Origin: an uncultured Pseudoteredinibacter sp.
GTDB lineage: Bacteria > Pseudomonadota > Gammaproteobacteria > Pseudomonadales > Cellvibrionaceae
DNA length: 64,000 nucleotides
Reading direction: 5' to 3'
NCBI RefSeq assembly: GCF_947502065.1
Contig: NZ_CANMYE010000011.1
Location: 23,027 to 87,026, forward strand
In this document: positions 16,809 to 25,274 of the stretch, piece after piece
Layout of the letters: every line of letters begins with the position of its first letter
How positions within the stretch are numbered: position 1 is the stretch's first letter
Position numbers and translations under genes: made by a program
Notes under the pieces: model-generated
Database searches by the model: none
Told to the model about the DNA's origin: nothing
The model's input: only the letters and a program-made list of their open reading frames with translations

Positions 16809-16827
16809 TGATAGCTAGTCACTATCA
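16809..16827. promoter_or_regulatory. Possible OxyR-type operator
   Basis: Inverted repeat TGATAG-N7-CTATCA in the divergent gap between the peroxiredoxin-glutaredoxin gene and the antiporter gene. ATAG-N7-CTAT is the spacing of one OxyR dimer element. The second element, expected 22 bases away, is not seen. Confidence 0.35.
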
Positions 16828-16986
16828 TGTGAATATTTAAGCGACAGAGAACGCAATCAAAAGTGTCAGTCCCTATTGGCGCCACGCAAGTTATTCCTAA
16901 AACATCTATAAAACAGAGACTTATCTCTAAAATACGCTAAACTACAGTCAGGCCAGATCAACTATTGTCATTTAAGCGAGACCTAA

Positions 16987-18576
16987 ATGCTGGATCCAAT
17001 CATCATCATTATTGCGCTCTTCGCTGGCCTGAGCTTTAAGCGAATAGGCTTCCCGCCTATGCTGGGCTATCTGCTAGCGGGCTTTATGATCCATGGCTTT
17101 GGCTTGGATACTGACTCTGGCACGGTGATTGACACCATGGCCAACGCTGGCGTGACGCTACTGCTGTTCACCATTGGCCTTAAACTCAATATTAAAGACC
17201 TTATCGCACCGCAGATTTGGGCCGTCGCCTCTAGCCATATGCTGATCACTACAGTGAGCTTTGGTGCGCTGTTTATGATGCTTGCGCCCTGGATTAGCAA
17301 GCTAAGCGGCCTAGATAGCACTGCCATTTGGACAGTGGCCTTTGCGCTATCTTTTTCCAGTACCGTATTCGCCGTTAAAGTGTTTGAGCAACACGGTGAA
17401 ACCTCCTCGATTCACGCCACCGTTGCTATCGGTATTTTGATTATTCAGGATTTAGCGGCGGTGTTTTTCCTAGCCTTAAGCACAGGAAAATCTCCCGACT
17501 GGACAGCACTGTTTTTATTCCTCTTAATTCCTGCTCGCCCATTCTTACACCGCCTATTATCCGGCAGTGGCCACGGCGAGCTATTGGTTTTATTTGGTAT
17601 CGGTATCGCCTTTGGCGGCGCCAAGCTATTTGAGCTTTGCAACGTTAAAGGTGATTTAGGCGCCCTAATATTTGGCGTCTTGCTCGCTGGCGGCATCAAA
17701 TCCAACGAGCTTTCCAAGGCCTTAATGAGCTTTAAAGATATTTTCTTGGTGGGTTTCTTCTTAAGCATTGGCCTCAATGGTTTGCCGAATTTCGAAATGT
17801 TAGTCTTCGCGGCCGGACTTGCCCTTGTCAGCATATTTAAGCCGCTGCTTTATTATTGGCTCATGACCATCACTCACCTTAGAGCTCGTACCTCGTTTCT
17901 ATCGTCGATGGCCCTGTTCAATTACAGCGAGTTCGGCTTAATCGTCGCCGCTTTGGCAGCAAGTAATGGTGTTTTGCCACAGGAGTGGGTGGTGACACTC
18001 GCTATCGCGGTTGCGCTATCTTTCTTTATCGCCGCACCTATTAACGACAGGGCTCATGCCATATACAACCGCCATCGTCATCTTTTTGCGCGCTACGAGC
18101 TGAAAAAACGGCTTCCCCAAGAGCGCGACCATGACTTAGATCACACCGAGGTTTTGGTGCTGGGCATGGGGCGTGTGGGCGTTGGTGCTTATCGTTATTT
18201 ACGCCAAGCTTATCCGGGCAAAGTCGTAGGTGTTGAAGAAGCTGATAAAAAGTCCGAGCGCCAGTTACGGGAAGGCTATCGAGTAGTCCGCGCCGATGCC
18301 AGTGACCAAGACTTTTGGCAGCAAGTAGATTTAGCAAAGATCCGCATAATTCTTGTTAGCCTCGCCAACCATGGCGAGAATATCGAAGTTGTTCAACTTA
18401 TTAAACGCCTGGGCTACAACGGCCAAATTGCCGTCATCGCTCGTTTCCCGGATGAGATCGGCCAGCTGAAACGCATGGGCTGTGTTACCTACAACCTTTA
18501 CTACGAAGGCGGCCATGGTTTTGCTGAGCACGTCGTGGAAACTCTGGAAATGATTGAAGACGGACATTCTAGATAG
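16987..18576 (+). CDS. Kef/CPA2-type K+(Na+)/H+ antiporter with TrkA-N domain
   Basis: A 529-residue inner-membrane antiporter. Residues 1-360 hold about twelve membrane helices of the sodium/hydrogen exchanger fold (FPPMLGYLLAGFMIHGFGL, GVTLLLFTIGLKLNIKDL, IQDLAAVFFLAL). The C-terminal 140 residues form a Rossmann TrkA-N regulatory domain (VLVLGMGRVGVGAYRYL, VRADASD). This layout is that of KefB/YbaL-like proteins, which move potassium or sodium against protons and respond to nucleotides or glutathione adducts. It lies divergent from a glutathione-using peroxidase, which fits an electrophile or oxidative stress role, though the link is inferred. Confidence 0.88.
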   Translation: MLDPIIIIIALFAGLSFKRIGFPPMLGYLLAGFMIHGFGLDTDSGTVIDTMANAGVTLLLFTIGLKLNIKDLIAPQIWAVASSHMLITTVSFGALFMMLAPWISKLSGLDSTAIWTVAFALSFSSTVFAVKVFEQHGETSSIHATVAIGILIIQDLAAVFFLALSTGKSPDWTALFLFLLIPARPFLHRLLSGSGHGELLVLFGIGIAFGGAKLFELCNVKGDLGALIFGVLLAGGIKSNELSKALMSFKDIFLVGFFLSIGLNGLPNFEMLVFAAGLALVSIFKPLLYYWLMTITHLRARTSFLSSMALFNYSEFGLIVAALAASNGVLPQEWVVTLAIAVALSFFIAAPINDRAHAIYNRHRHLFARYELKKRLPQERDHDLDHTEVLVLGMGRVGVGAYRYLRQAYPGKVVGVEEADKKSERQLREGYRVVRADASDQDFWQQVDLAKIRIILVSLANHGENIEVVQLIKRLGYNGQIAVIARFPDEIGQLKRMGCVTYNLYYEGGHGFAEHVVETLEMIEDGHSR

Positions 18577-18954
18577 CCCCTCCTCTAAAGGAGCCCCCAT
18601 AGGGCAGCCGCTTACGGCAAGCATTACTGGAACACAAGCCACTTACGAGTTGGAGTGCTGGACATAACTTCCCTAAATCGAAAGTTGAGTGTAGATGCGG
18701 GGTTTTGAAAAATTCAAAAGCATGCCCGTTATAATACGCACCACATCGTGCAAATTTGTCACCACCCCCGCCGCCGAGAGCAGGCGACTTTTAAAGCTCT
18801 GAAATAAGCCAAATCATCAATCTAGACGACCTGGTTATCCTCAACAGTTTCAATTAAAGCCCCTAGAGCGAGCCTGCAGCTCGATTATCACGAGCAACAG
18901 CTAAGAATAATGAGCCCCATGACCATTGCTATATTAGACTCACACAAATACAAT
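18577..18954. other. Intergenic region upstream of the siderophore receptor
   Basis: 378 bases without a convincing gene. A small inverted repeat CTCC-TCTAAA-GGAG just after the antiporter stop may end its transcript. The rest probably carries the promoter of the iron-uptake genes. Confidence 0.35.
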
Positions 18955-18973
18955 ATTAATACTAATCATTATC
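18955..18973 (+). promoter_or_regulatory. Fur box
   Basis: The 19 bases ATTAATACTAATCATTATC match the Fur consensus GATAATGATAATCATTATC at 15 positions. The site ends 32 bases before the receptor ATG, where it would overlap or lie just below the promoter. Confidence 0.8.
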
Positions 18974-19005
18974 ATTTAGATGCTCACTTATATTAAGGAA
19001 ACATA

Positions 19006-21072
19006 ATGAAACACTTTGCACGCCATGCACTGGCTGCTGCCGTAGCCATCGCTGCTGCTGCGCCTAGCTGGGCACAATCAGTCAAAAACAATGAATCTCC
19101 AATTGAGGAGGTCTACGTGTATGGCGAGCCGGGTAAGACTGACGCGGCCACGAAATTGAACCTGACCGTTATGGAAACCCCCCAGACAGTCACCTCAATA
19201 TCCGCCGCTCAGATCAAAGATTTTGGTTTGGATAGTCTAAGAGATGTACTTAACTACGCCCCGGGTATCACGGTTGAAGAAGTCGAAACAGACCGCACCT
19301 ACTTCACCGCTCGCGGCTTTGATGTCGTTAACTTTCAGTACGACGGTGTTGGTATCCCCTTTATTTCGGGTAACGCCAGTGGCCTACAAGATACGGCACT
19401 TTATGAAAAAGTAGAGTTGATTAAGGGCGCGGCCGGTTTAGTGACTGGTTTGGCCAACCCTTCGGCGACGGTTAACTATGTGCGTAAACGCCCTACTGAT
19501 GAATTCCAAGGTTCTACCTCTCTAAGCGTTAGTCGCTGGAGCGGTCGCCGTGCAGAAGTCGATGTATCTTCGCCAATAAGCGATCGAGTAAGTGGCCGTG
19601 TTGTAGCTGCCTATGATCAAGGCGAATCGCACCTAGACCGCCATGAAGCTAAAAACACTTTGGGCTACGGCATTCTGCGTTTCGATGTCACCGACAGCAG
19701 CCAGTTGCATGCAGGTTACAGCTATAACAACTCGGATTCGGATTCGGTACTTTGGGGCGCCTTACCTTTAGTGAACGCTCTTGGTCAGCAAGTGCACTAT
19801 GACCGCTCTACCAGTACTGCCCCGGATTGGACTTTCTCCGAAAATACCCAAAAGCAATTTTTTGTTGAGTACAGCCAAGAGCTTAATGAAAACTGGAGCT
19901 TCGACGCTCAATTTGTACAAAACACTAGCGAGACCGAATCAGAGCTGTTTTATGTTTTTGGTCAGCCTGATCCAACAACCGGCCTAGGCCTTGCTGGCAG
20001 CCCTAGTCGATACCTTCGCGATGAAGATCAAAAGAACGGAGAGCTTTTCTTCACAGGTAATATCGACGCCTTTGGCCAAGAGCATCAAATCGTCATTGGT
20101 TACAGTCACTCTGATACCAATATTAAGCAAAAATCTATCAGTTCTGATGGCGGCATTGTTGTGCTTGGTAGTGATTGGGCAGCAGGCAACACTCCCCGCC
20201 CGAATTTCACTGTGCATAATCCTGCCACCCAAGTGGGCGATGTTGACTTAAAACAGAAAGCTTTTTATGCAGCCGCACGTATCAACGTTATGGATAATCT
20301 TTCGCTGCTATTGGGCGCCAGAAATACCGACTTGGAACAGTCTGGTTTAAGTTATGGCGGCCAATCGAATGCCAGCGCCAAAGAAACTGTGCCCTATTAT
20401 GGTTTGACGTGGAACATTTTGGATGACTTGGTTTTCTACGCCAGTTATACCGAAGTGTTTAAGCAGCAAACTTGGCTAAACACAGATCTTCTGCCACTTG
20501 GCCCTACACTGGGCGAATCTACAGAGTTTGGTTTCAAGAAATCTTTTAACGACGAAAGAGCAACCTTAACCATAGCTCGCTTTAGTTCTGAGCAAAGTAA
20601 CTTCGGCATGTTCATTGGTCGCAATGCACAGAATGTAGCAACATATCGAGGCGCCACACTTGAGAGTGAAGGTTATGAGATAGAGTTCTCTGGTGAGATT
20701 ATTGATGGTTTGAATATCGGCGCCGGTTTTACGGTAGTAGACATTGAAGAAGAAGGACAAGATGCTCGTCCATTTATTCCTGAAAAACTACTAAAAGTAT
20801 CAGCTAGCTATGACATTCCTGCTGTGGAAGGCTTGCGTATTGGCGCTGTCATCAAACATCAAGATGATACTACTACTCCACGTGGCTTCGTTAAGCAAGA
20901 TGCATACAGCACTATTGATCTTGCCGCCCACTACAAGCTTAATCAGGACATTAGCTTTTCGCTTAACGTGACTAACGCCACAGATAAAACATACCTAAGC
21001 AGCTTGTACTGGGATCAAGCTTATTACGGCTCACCGCGTAATATCTCGGCCTCGGTAAACTACAAATTTTAA
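19006..21072 (+). CDS. TonB-dependent siderophore receptor
   Basis: A 688-residue outer-membrane receptor. A signal peptide ends near AQS (residue 25); a TonB-box-like EEVYVYG follows. The plug domain (about 48-155) has ETPQTVTSISAAQI, DVLNYAPGITVE and the family motif YTSRGF-like YFTARGFDV, placing it with the TonB-dependent siderophore receptors such as FhuE and FpvA. The rest is a 22-strand barrel ending in the aromatic YKF signature needed for outer-membrane assembly. A Fur box upstream indicates iron repression. The companion PepSY membrane protein follows after 58 bases. No siderophore synthesis genes are in the window, so the ligand may be a hydroxamate or mixed-type xenosiderophore. 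Confidence 0.93.
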   Translation: MKHFARHALAAAVAIAAAAPSWAQSVKNNESPIEEVYVYGEPGKTDAATKLNLTVMETPQTVTSISAAQIKDFGLDSLRDVLNYAPGITVEEVETDRTYFTARGFDVVNFQYDGVGIPFISGNASGLQDTALYEKVELIKGAAGLVTGLANPSATVNYVRKRPTDEFQGSTSLSVSRWSGRRAEVDVSSPISDRVSGRVVAAYDQGESHLDRHEAKNTLGYGILRFDVTDSSQLHAGYSYNNSDSDSVLWGALPLVNALGQQVHYDRSTSTAPDWTFSENTQKQFFVEYSQELNENWSFDAQFVQNTSETESELFYVFGQPDPTTGLGLAGSPSRYLRDEDQKNGELFFTGNIDAFGQEHQIVIGYSHSDTNIKQKSISSDGGIVVLGSDWAAGNTPRPNFTVHNPATQVGDVDLKQKAFYAAARINVMDNLSLLLGARNTDLEQSGLSYGGQSNASAKETVPYYGLTWNILDDLVFYASYTEVFKQQTWLNTDLLPLGPTLGESTEFGFKKSFNDERATLTIARFSSEQSNFGMFIGRNAQNVATYRGATLESEGYEIEFSGEIIDGLNIGAGFTVVDIEEEGQDARPFIPEKLLKVSASYDIPAVEGLRIGAVIKHQDDTTTPRGFVKQDAYSTIDLAAHYKLNQDISFSLNVTNATDKTYLSSLYWDQAYYGSPRNISASVNYKF

Positions 21073-21130
21073 AAAACACTACAATAATAATGCGCTCTGA
21101 TTCATCAGGGCGCTTTCGTGAGAAGCCAAG

Positions 21131-22249
21131 ATGCGTAAAAAACTTTTAAAGTATCACAGCTATTTGGCACTGGTTGCATTACTCCCCATTATTATCATCT
21201 CAATTACTGGCAGTATTCTTGTCTTCAAAACTGAGATCGATCAATGGCTTATGCCACAAGTGGCCAGCCTAAGTTATAGCCCACAGCAAAGCTCTACGCT
21301 TGAGCGAGCCGGCCACAATAACTTACAAGACCATATAGAGAATTCCTTTCCAGGTTTCATTATCGGTTCTTGGGAAATCTTTAACGATGGCATAGAAGCC
21401 GACCGCGTTTTCCTAGTAAAAAAGGGTAGCCATGATTGGTACAAAGTCCATTTAGATCCATTTTCTGGGGAAATTCTAGATCAGCCAGCCGTAATGGAAA
21501 GTCAACTTACAGACTGGCTGGTAAGCTTACACTACACTTTTTTGTTAAACGGCATCGGCCATGAAGATTCTCAATGGGGAACATTTATCGGTTTAGTCGT
21601 CGCGCTAATTTTTACTTTTCTGGGTATCAGTGGCTTAATTATTCACCGTAAATTTTGGCAACAGCTTTTCTTATTACGCCGCGGTCGGTCGATTCGAGTT
21701 TTCAGTGGGGACCTTCACCGTCTAATCGGAACCTGGTCATCGCCGGTGTTATTAATTCTTGGAATTACGGGAATTTATTTCAATACCATTGCTTACTACC
21801 ATGAGGTCTTCGAGCACGGAGATGAGCCCCACTTCGAACCACAAGAAAAGCTATATGGTAATAACGTTGATTTTCAGCAGATCTTGTTCGACAGCCAACA
21901 GCAACTGGATCAGTTCACCCCCACCTACTTGCTATACCCGTTTGAGCCCGAAGTGAACATCACGGTATTCGGCTTTCAGCCCAGTAATAACCCTTTTGCC
22001 AGCAACTATTCATCCACCGTTACTTACAAAGCGGAAAACGGGGATTTGGTTTTGGCATTTGATGGCCGAAAAGCGAGTGTAACAACTCAGGTTTTTGACA
22101 GCTTTCGGGAATTACACTTCGGATCATTTGCCGGGTTAGGAAGTAAAATTGCGTGGAGTTTTTTTGGACTCGCGCCCTTTCTTTTAGCGCTGTCCGGTTT
22201 TATTGTTTGGTTAAAGCGTCGCAGGAAGCCCGCTCGAGCCAAAGCTTAA
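21131..22249 (+). CDS. PepSY-associated inner-membrane protein
   Basis: A 372-residue protein with four membrane helices: one at about 14-34 (LALVALLPIIIISITGSIL), two in the middle around 155-175 and 205-225, and one near 340-362. The extracytoplasmic segments carry PepSY-like repeats (LDPFSGEIL, YKAENGDLVL). This family (PiuB/FegB-like) is regularly found beside siderophore receptors, and some members reduce ferric siderophores in the periplasm. The conserved histidines KYHSYL and LHRLIG fit haem-binding proposals for the family. It is co-transcribed with the receptor and so probably Fur-controlled. Confidence 0.88.
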   Translation: MRKKLLKYHSYLALVALLPIIIISITGSILVFKTEIDQWLMPQVASLSYSPQQSSTLERAGHNNLQDHIENSFPGFIIGSWEIFNDGIEADRVFLVKKGSHDWYKVHLDPFSGEILDQPAVMESQLTDWLVSLHYTFLLNGIGHEDSQWGTFIGLVVALIFTFLGISGLIIHRKFWQQLFLLRRGRSIRVFSGDLHRLIGTWSSPVLLILGITGIYFNTIAYYHEVFEHGDEPHFEPQEKLYGNNVDFQQILFDSQQQLDQFTPTYLLYPFEPEVNITVFGFQPSNNPFASNYSSTVTYKAENGDLVLAFDGRKASVTTQVFDSFRELHFGSFAGLGSKIAWSFFGLAPFLLALSGFIVWLKRRRKPARAKA

Positions 22250-22273
22250 ACCTGCCTAATTTTTAAGAAAAAA

Positions 22274-22296
22274 CCACACTGCTAGAAACAGTGTGG
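22274..22296. terminator. Bidirectional terminator
   Basis: Stem CCACACTG / CAGTGTGG with a seven-base loop; A-rich on the left and TTT on the right. It separates the convergent PepSY and HxlR-type genes. Confidence 0.8.
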
Positions 22297-22310
22297 CTTT
22301 AACTTAAAAA

Positions 22311-23243
22311 CTAAGCCTGATAACCAACATCCTTTGGATCTGGCACTGAAGAACAGCTTCCACAAATCACATCCACGGCCAGCTCGTGACCGCAGGGCTT
22401 GTGGATCAACTGGAAAGGCGCATCTTCCATACCACCCAGCCAATCGATCGACCACTGTCGCATCATCATGGTAAACGGGTACAAGGCTTTTCCTTTTTCC
22501 GTTAATTGATACTCACTGCGCGGCGGCTTGGTTTGATATTCAATGCGATCAAAGACACCCGCTTCACTTAAGCGCTTCAGACGGTCCGCCAAGATATTGG
22601 TTGCGATACCCAATTGGCGACGAAAATCATCATAGCGCTGCAGGCCCATAAAAGCGGCCGCTAGAATTAAACTGGCCCATCGATCACCGATAATGTCGGT
22701 GATATGCCCCAGGCTTGCATCTTCTTCAGCGCCACGTCCGCCACGCGAGCGTCGCTGACTGCCAATGGTTTTCAAAGCTTGCAGATCATTTTCTTCGGCA
22801 TTTTCTAAAACCCGGCGCTCAACGTCCGCAATATGGAGCGCCTGTTTACAATGACGACATACCACCAAAGGTTGCAATTCATGCTCATCGGGCTGACGAT
22901 GAATTAACTTCGGGGGTAATTGATGTTGATCATTACACCACTGGGATTCCCATTGCCAAATTAACAATGCCCAGGGGTACAAGGCCAAGCCTTTTTTCGT
23001 TAGGCGATACTCATGGCGTAGTGGGGTTGTTTGGTAGGGTTTTTTATACAGTACATCCTGAGTTACAAGATTTTCCAATCGCTTGGATAAAGTGCTGCGC
23101 GATGCGCCGGTGTGACTGCGAAACTCTTCAAAGCGATGACGCCCTAAAAAAGCATCGCGCAAGATTAAAATGGTCCAGCGATCCCCCAACAGCTCTAAGC
23201 TTTTTACTACGGGGTTAATCACAATTAAATTGGCGACGCTCAT
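22311..23243 (-). CDS. Tandem HxlR-type transcriptional regulator
   Basis: A 310-residue protein made of two HxlR winged-helix domains in a row. The first has LELLGDRWTILILRDAFLG (about 16-34), FEEFRSHTGASRSTLSKRL and LRHEYRLTKKGLALYP; the second repeats it with IIGDRWASLILAAAFMG, YDDFRRQLGIATNILADRL and SEYQLTEKGKALYP. A Cys pair CRHCKQ follows the first domain and CGSC closes the second, possibly metal or redox sites. HxlR regulators normally act as dimers of single-domain chains, so this is a built-in dimer. Its target is unknown; the GlxA-type regulator lies upstream and the iron genes are convergent. Confidence 0.85.
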   Translation of the reverse strand: MSVANLIVINPVVKSLELLGDRWTILILRDAFLGRHRFEEFRSHTGASRSTLSKRLENLVTQDVLYKKPYQTTPLRHEYRLTKKGLALYPWALLIWQWESQWCNDQHQLPPKLIHRQPDEHELQPLVVCRHCKQALHIADVERRVLENAEENDLQALKTIGSQRRSRGGRGAEEDASLGHITDIIGDRWASLILAAAFMGLQRYDDFRRQLGIATNILADRLKRLSEAGVFDRIEYQTKPPRSEYQLTEKGKALYPFTMMMRQWSIDWLGGMEDAPFQLIHKPCGHELAVDVICGSCSSVPDPKDVGYQA

Positions 23244-23371
23244 GCAAGTTTCCTTAGTATTTAAGCCGAAGCTAGGCGCTTTTCGCTCAGCGGCTTTGTG
23301 TCTCGTCTTTTACTTCCTGTCCAAGACGAATTGCAAACGGTAAAATTTTAACATTAGTGTAAAGAATTTCA

Positions 23372-24328
23372 TCAATTGCCTTGAAACTGGCGACGATATT
23401 CACTGGGTGATAGGCCAAATTGGCCACGAAAGTGGTGGCGCAAGCTCGTTCCGTTGGCAAAACCGGCTTGCTGAGCCAAAGGCTCAATCGCTAAGCCCCC
23501 ACTTTCCAGCAGACTTTTCGCCCGCTCTAGGCGCTGGGCCAGCAGCCATGCCTTGGGGCTCTGCCCCATAGCTTGGCTGAACTTTCGATCATAACTGCGC
23601 CGCGACATATTACTTTGCTGTGCCAAATCCGAGACGCTAATTGGCTCGGCCAAATGCTCTAGCGCCCAATCTAAGCTGCTTGCCAATAGATCAGGGTGGC
23701 GACTCACTGGACGATGCACAAACTGGGATTGCCCACCCTGCCTTATCGGGCTACTCACCAAACGCCGAGCCACCGAATTAGCCACCTCATGACCATAGTC
23801 CTGGCGAATAATCTCCAAACCAAGATCAAGGGCAGCGGCACTGCCCGCCGAGCAGGCGATTTGCCCATCGTAGCAATACAGGCAGTCCTCACGATAATTT
23901 AAGCTTGGAAAGTCAGCCATTAACTGCTGCTGATAACGCCAATGGGTAGTGACTTCTCGCCCTTCCAGCAGCCCCGTTTGCGCTAAAAGGAATGCACCAG
24001 AACAAAAACTCCACAACCGGCCACCACGTTCATAGAGCGCACGTAACTCAGCAATCAAAGGCTCACTAGCCTGCTGCTCAACACCCCAATAAGGGATTAA
24101 TACATCATCAAACCGGCTCAGGCTTTCAAATACCGGCGCCTGCAACTGTAAACCACCAAGTGATGGCATGGCCTCTGCCTGCAAAGCCAACAATTGTGTT
24201 TGATACCAACTGTTTAGCTCTGGGCGTGGTAGTAAAAACAGCTCAACCGCGCAGCCCAGCTCAAATAAGGAAACAGGGGCCGGTAGCAAAATGGCGAGAC
24301 GACGGAAAATAGGCTTTTTATGTAACAT
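23372..24328 (-). CDS. GlxA/FtrA-type AraC-family regulator
   Basis: A 318-residue regulator with an N-terminal DJ-1/PfpI-like class I amidotransferase fold (about 10-185, FCSGAFLLAQTGLLEGREVTTHW) and a C-terminal AraC helix-turn-helix pair (about 225-315, ISVSDLAQQSNMSRRSYDRKF and LAQQAGFANGTSLRHHF). The arrangement matches FtrA-like regulators, which are commonly encoded next to a rhodanese-like gene; here the rhodanese is divergent, 380 bases away across a palindromic element. Effector and target genes cannot be read from the sequence. Confidence 0.85.
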   Translation of the reverse strand: MLHKKPIFRRLAILLPAPVSLFELGCAVELFLLPRPELNSWYQTQLLALQAEAMPSLGGLQLQAPVFESLSRFDDVLIPYWGVEQQASEPLIAELRALYERGGRLWSFCSGAFLLAQTGLLEGREVTTHWRYQQQLMADFPSLNYREDCLYCYDGQIACSAGSAAALDLGLEIIRQDYGHEVANSVARRLVSSPIRQGGQSQFVHRPVSRHPDLLASSLDWALEHLAEPISVSDLAQQSNMSRRSYDRKFSQAMGQSPKAWLLAQRLERAKSLLESGGLAIEPLAQQAGFANGTSLRHHFRGQFGLSPSEYRRQFQGN

Positions 24329-24411
24329 TGGCTGATTATTAACGAATAATGACTTTTAGGCCAGCAGTCGTTAAGCAGCAGGCGCTCTAAAATAAACCCT
24401 AGAATCAAGCT

Positions 24412-24684
24412 CTAGGGCACCTCTGAATAAAGGCGTTAGTGCTCAGCGGAGGTCTAAAGCGCCCAGATACTAGGCATGCTTTGCCGCTAATGGCCTTAGT
24501 CCTTAGCAAAAAGCATTACGACGTAGATGGGTGCTTTAGGCTCCGCCCTGCGGGGCCTTCAGACAAGCTCACAGTTGTTGTTACAGCCTCTTGACGTACG
24601 GCCAGTATGCCTTCGAGTCTGCGCCTAAACTGTGAGCTTGTCTGAAGGCCTGAGCACCAACGCCTTTATTCAGAGGCGCCCTAG
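24412..24684. mobile_element. MITE-like palindromic element
   Basis: A 273-base element with 26-base terminal inverted repeats starting CTAGGGC(A/G)CCTCTGAATA (25 of 26 identical). A second nested pair of inverted repeats, about 23 bases each, begins near 24552 (GGCCTTCAGACAAGCTCACA) and ends near 24649. CTAG at both outer ends may be a target duplication. No transposase is encoded, so it is a non-autonomous element. It lies between the FtrA-like regulator and the rhodanese. Confidence 0.75.
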
Positions 24685-24708
24685 CCTAAACAAATTAAGG
24701 AGAACGAT

Positions 24709-25110
24709 ATGTCTTCAGCCGTTACCCGAACCCCTGCCGCAGCAAGTAGCGATGCACTTGTGCACTTTGAAGCACTACTGGCTTTTGAAACCGATTGCTG
24801 GGATGTTCACCATGCAATAAGCACTAAACGCAAAGATTTCATTTTGCTTGATGTGCGAGGCGAAGAAGCCTTTAGAGCGGGCCATCTGCCCGAATCACAA
24901 AACCTTCCCCACCCCAGAATTAACGCCGAATCACTAAACAATTTTCTTCAAGAGCAACTTATAGTGGTGTATTGCGCCGGCCCGCACTGCAACGCCACCG
25001 AAAAAGCCGCCATTCGCTTGGCTAAGCTGGGGCGCCCCGTTAAGAAAATGATTGGCGGTGTATGTGGTTGGCTGGACGAGGGCTTTAGCCTTGTAAATAG
25101 CGGCTCGTAG
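24709..25110 (+). CDS. Rhodanese-like sulfurtransferase
   Basis: A 133-residue single-domain rhodanese. The fold motifs are FILLDVRGEEAFRAGHLPES at about 42-61 and the active-site loop VVYCAGPHCNATEKAA near 85-100 with two cysteines, followed by MIGGVCGWLDEGF. Catalytic cysteine is most likely the second one of CAGPHC, as in the group that pairs with FtrA-type regulators. It would accept sulfane sulfur or act as a redox signal protein in the cytoplasm. An AGGAG sequence lies 9-10 bases upstream of the chosen ATG. Confidence 0.85.
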   Translation: MSSAVTRTPAAASSDALVHFEALLAFETDCWDVHHAISTKRKDFILLDVRGEEAFRAGHLPESQNLPHPRINAESLNNFLQEQLIVVYCAGPHCNATEKAAIRLAKLGRPVKKMIGGVCGWLDEGFSLVNSGS

Positions 25111-25274
25111 GGGAGCTAAGGCTGGCGCAGGAAACACCATTTGGCCTTTTCCAGCGCCAGAGTTTTTACTCTGCACTTTACTCCACGACCATGTAACTTG
25201 TATTATTGGACTGACAAAACAAGCTCTACTAAAAGAGCATGATGATCTCTGAGCAACTAGCCGAGGAAGAAGCC

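Noticed and set aside
16762..16827. A complete four-element OxyR site
   Set aside because: Only one ATAG-N7-CTAT element fits; other ATAG occurrences are not at the required 22-base spacing.
24412..24684. An intact insertion sequence between the regulator and the rhodanese
   Set aside because: The 273-base element has good terminal repeats but no transposase reading frame.
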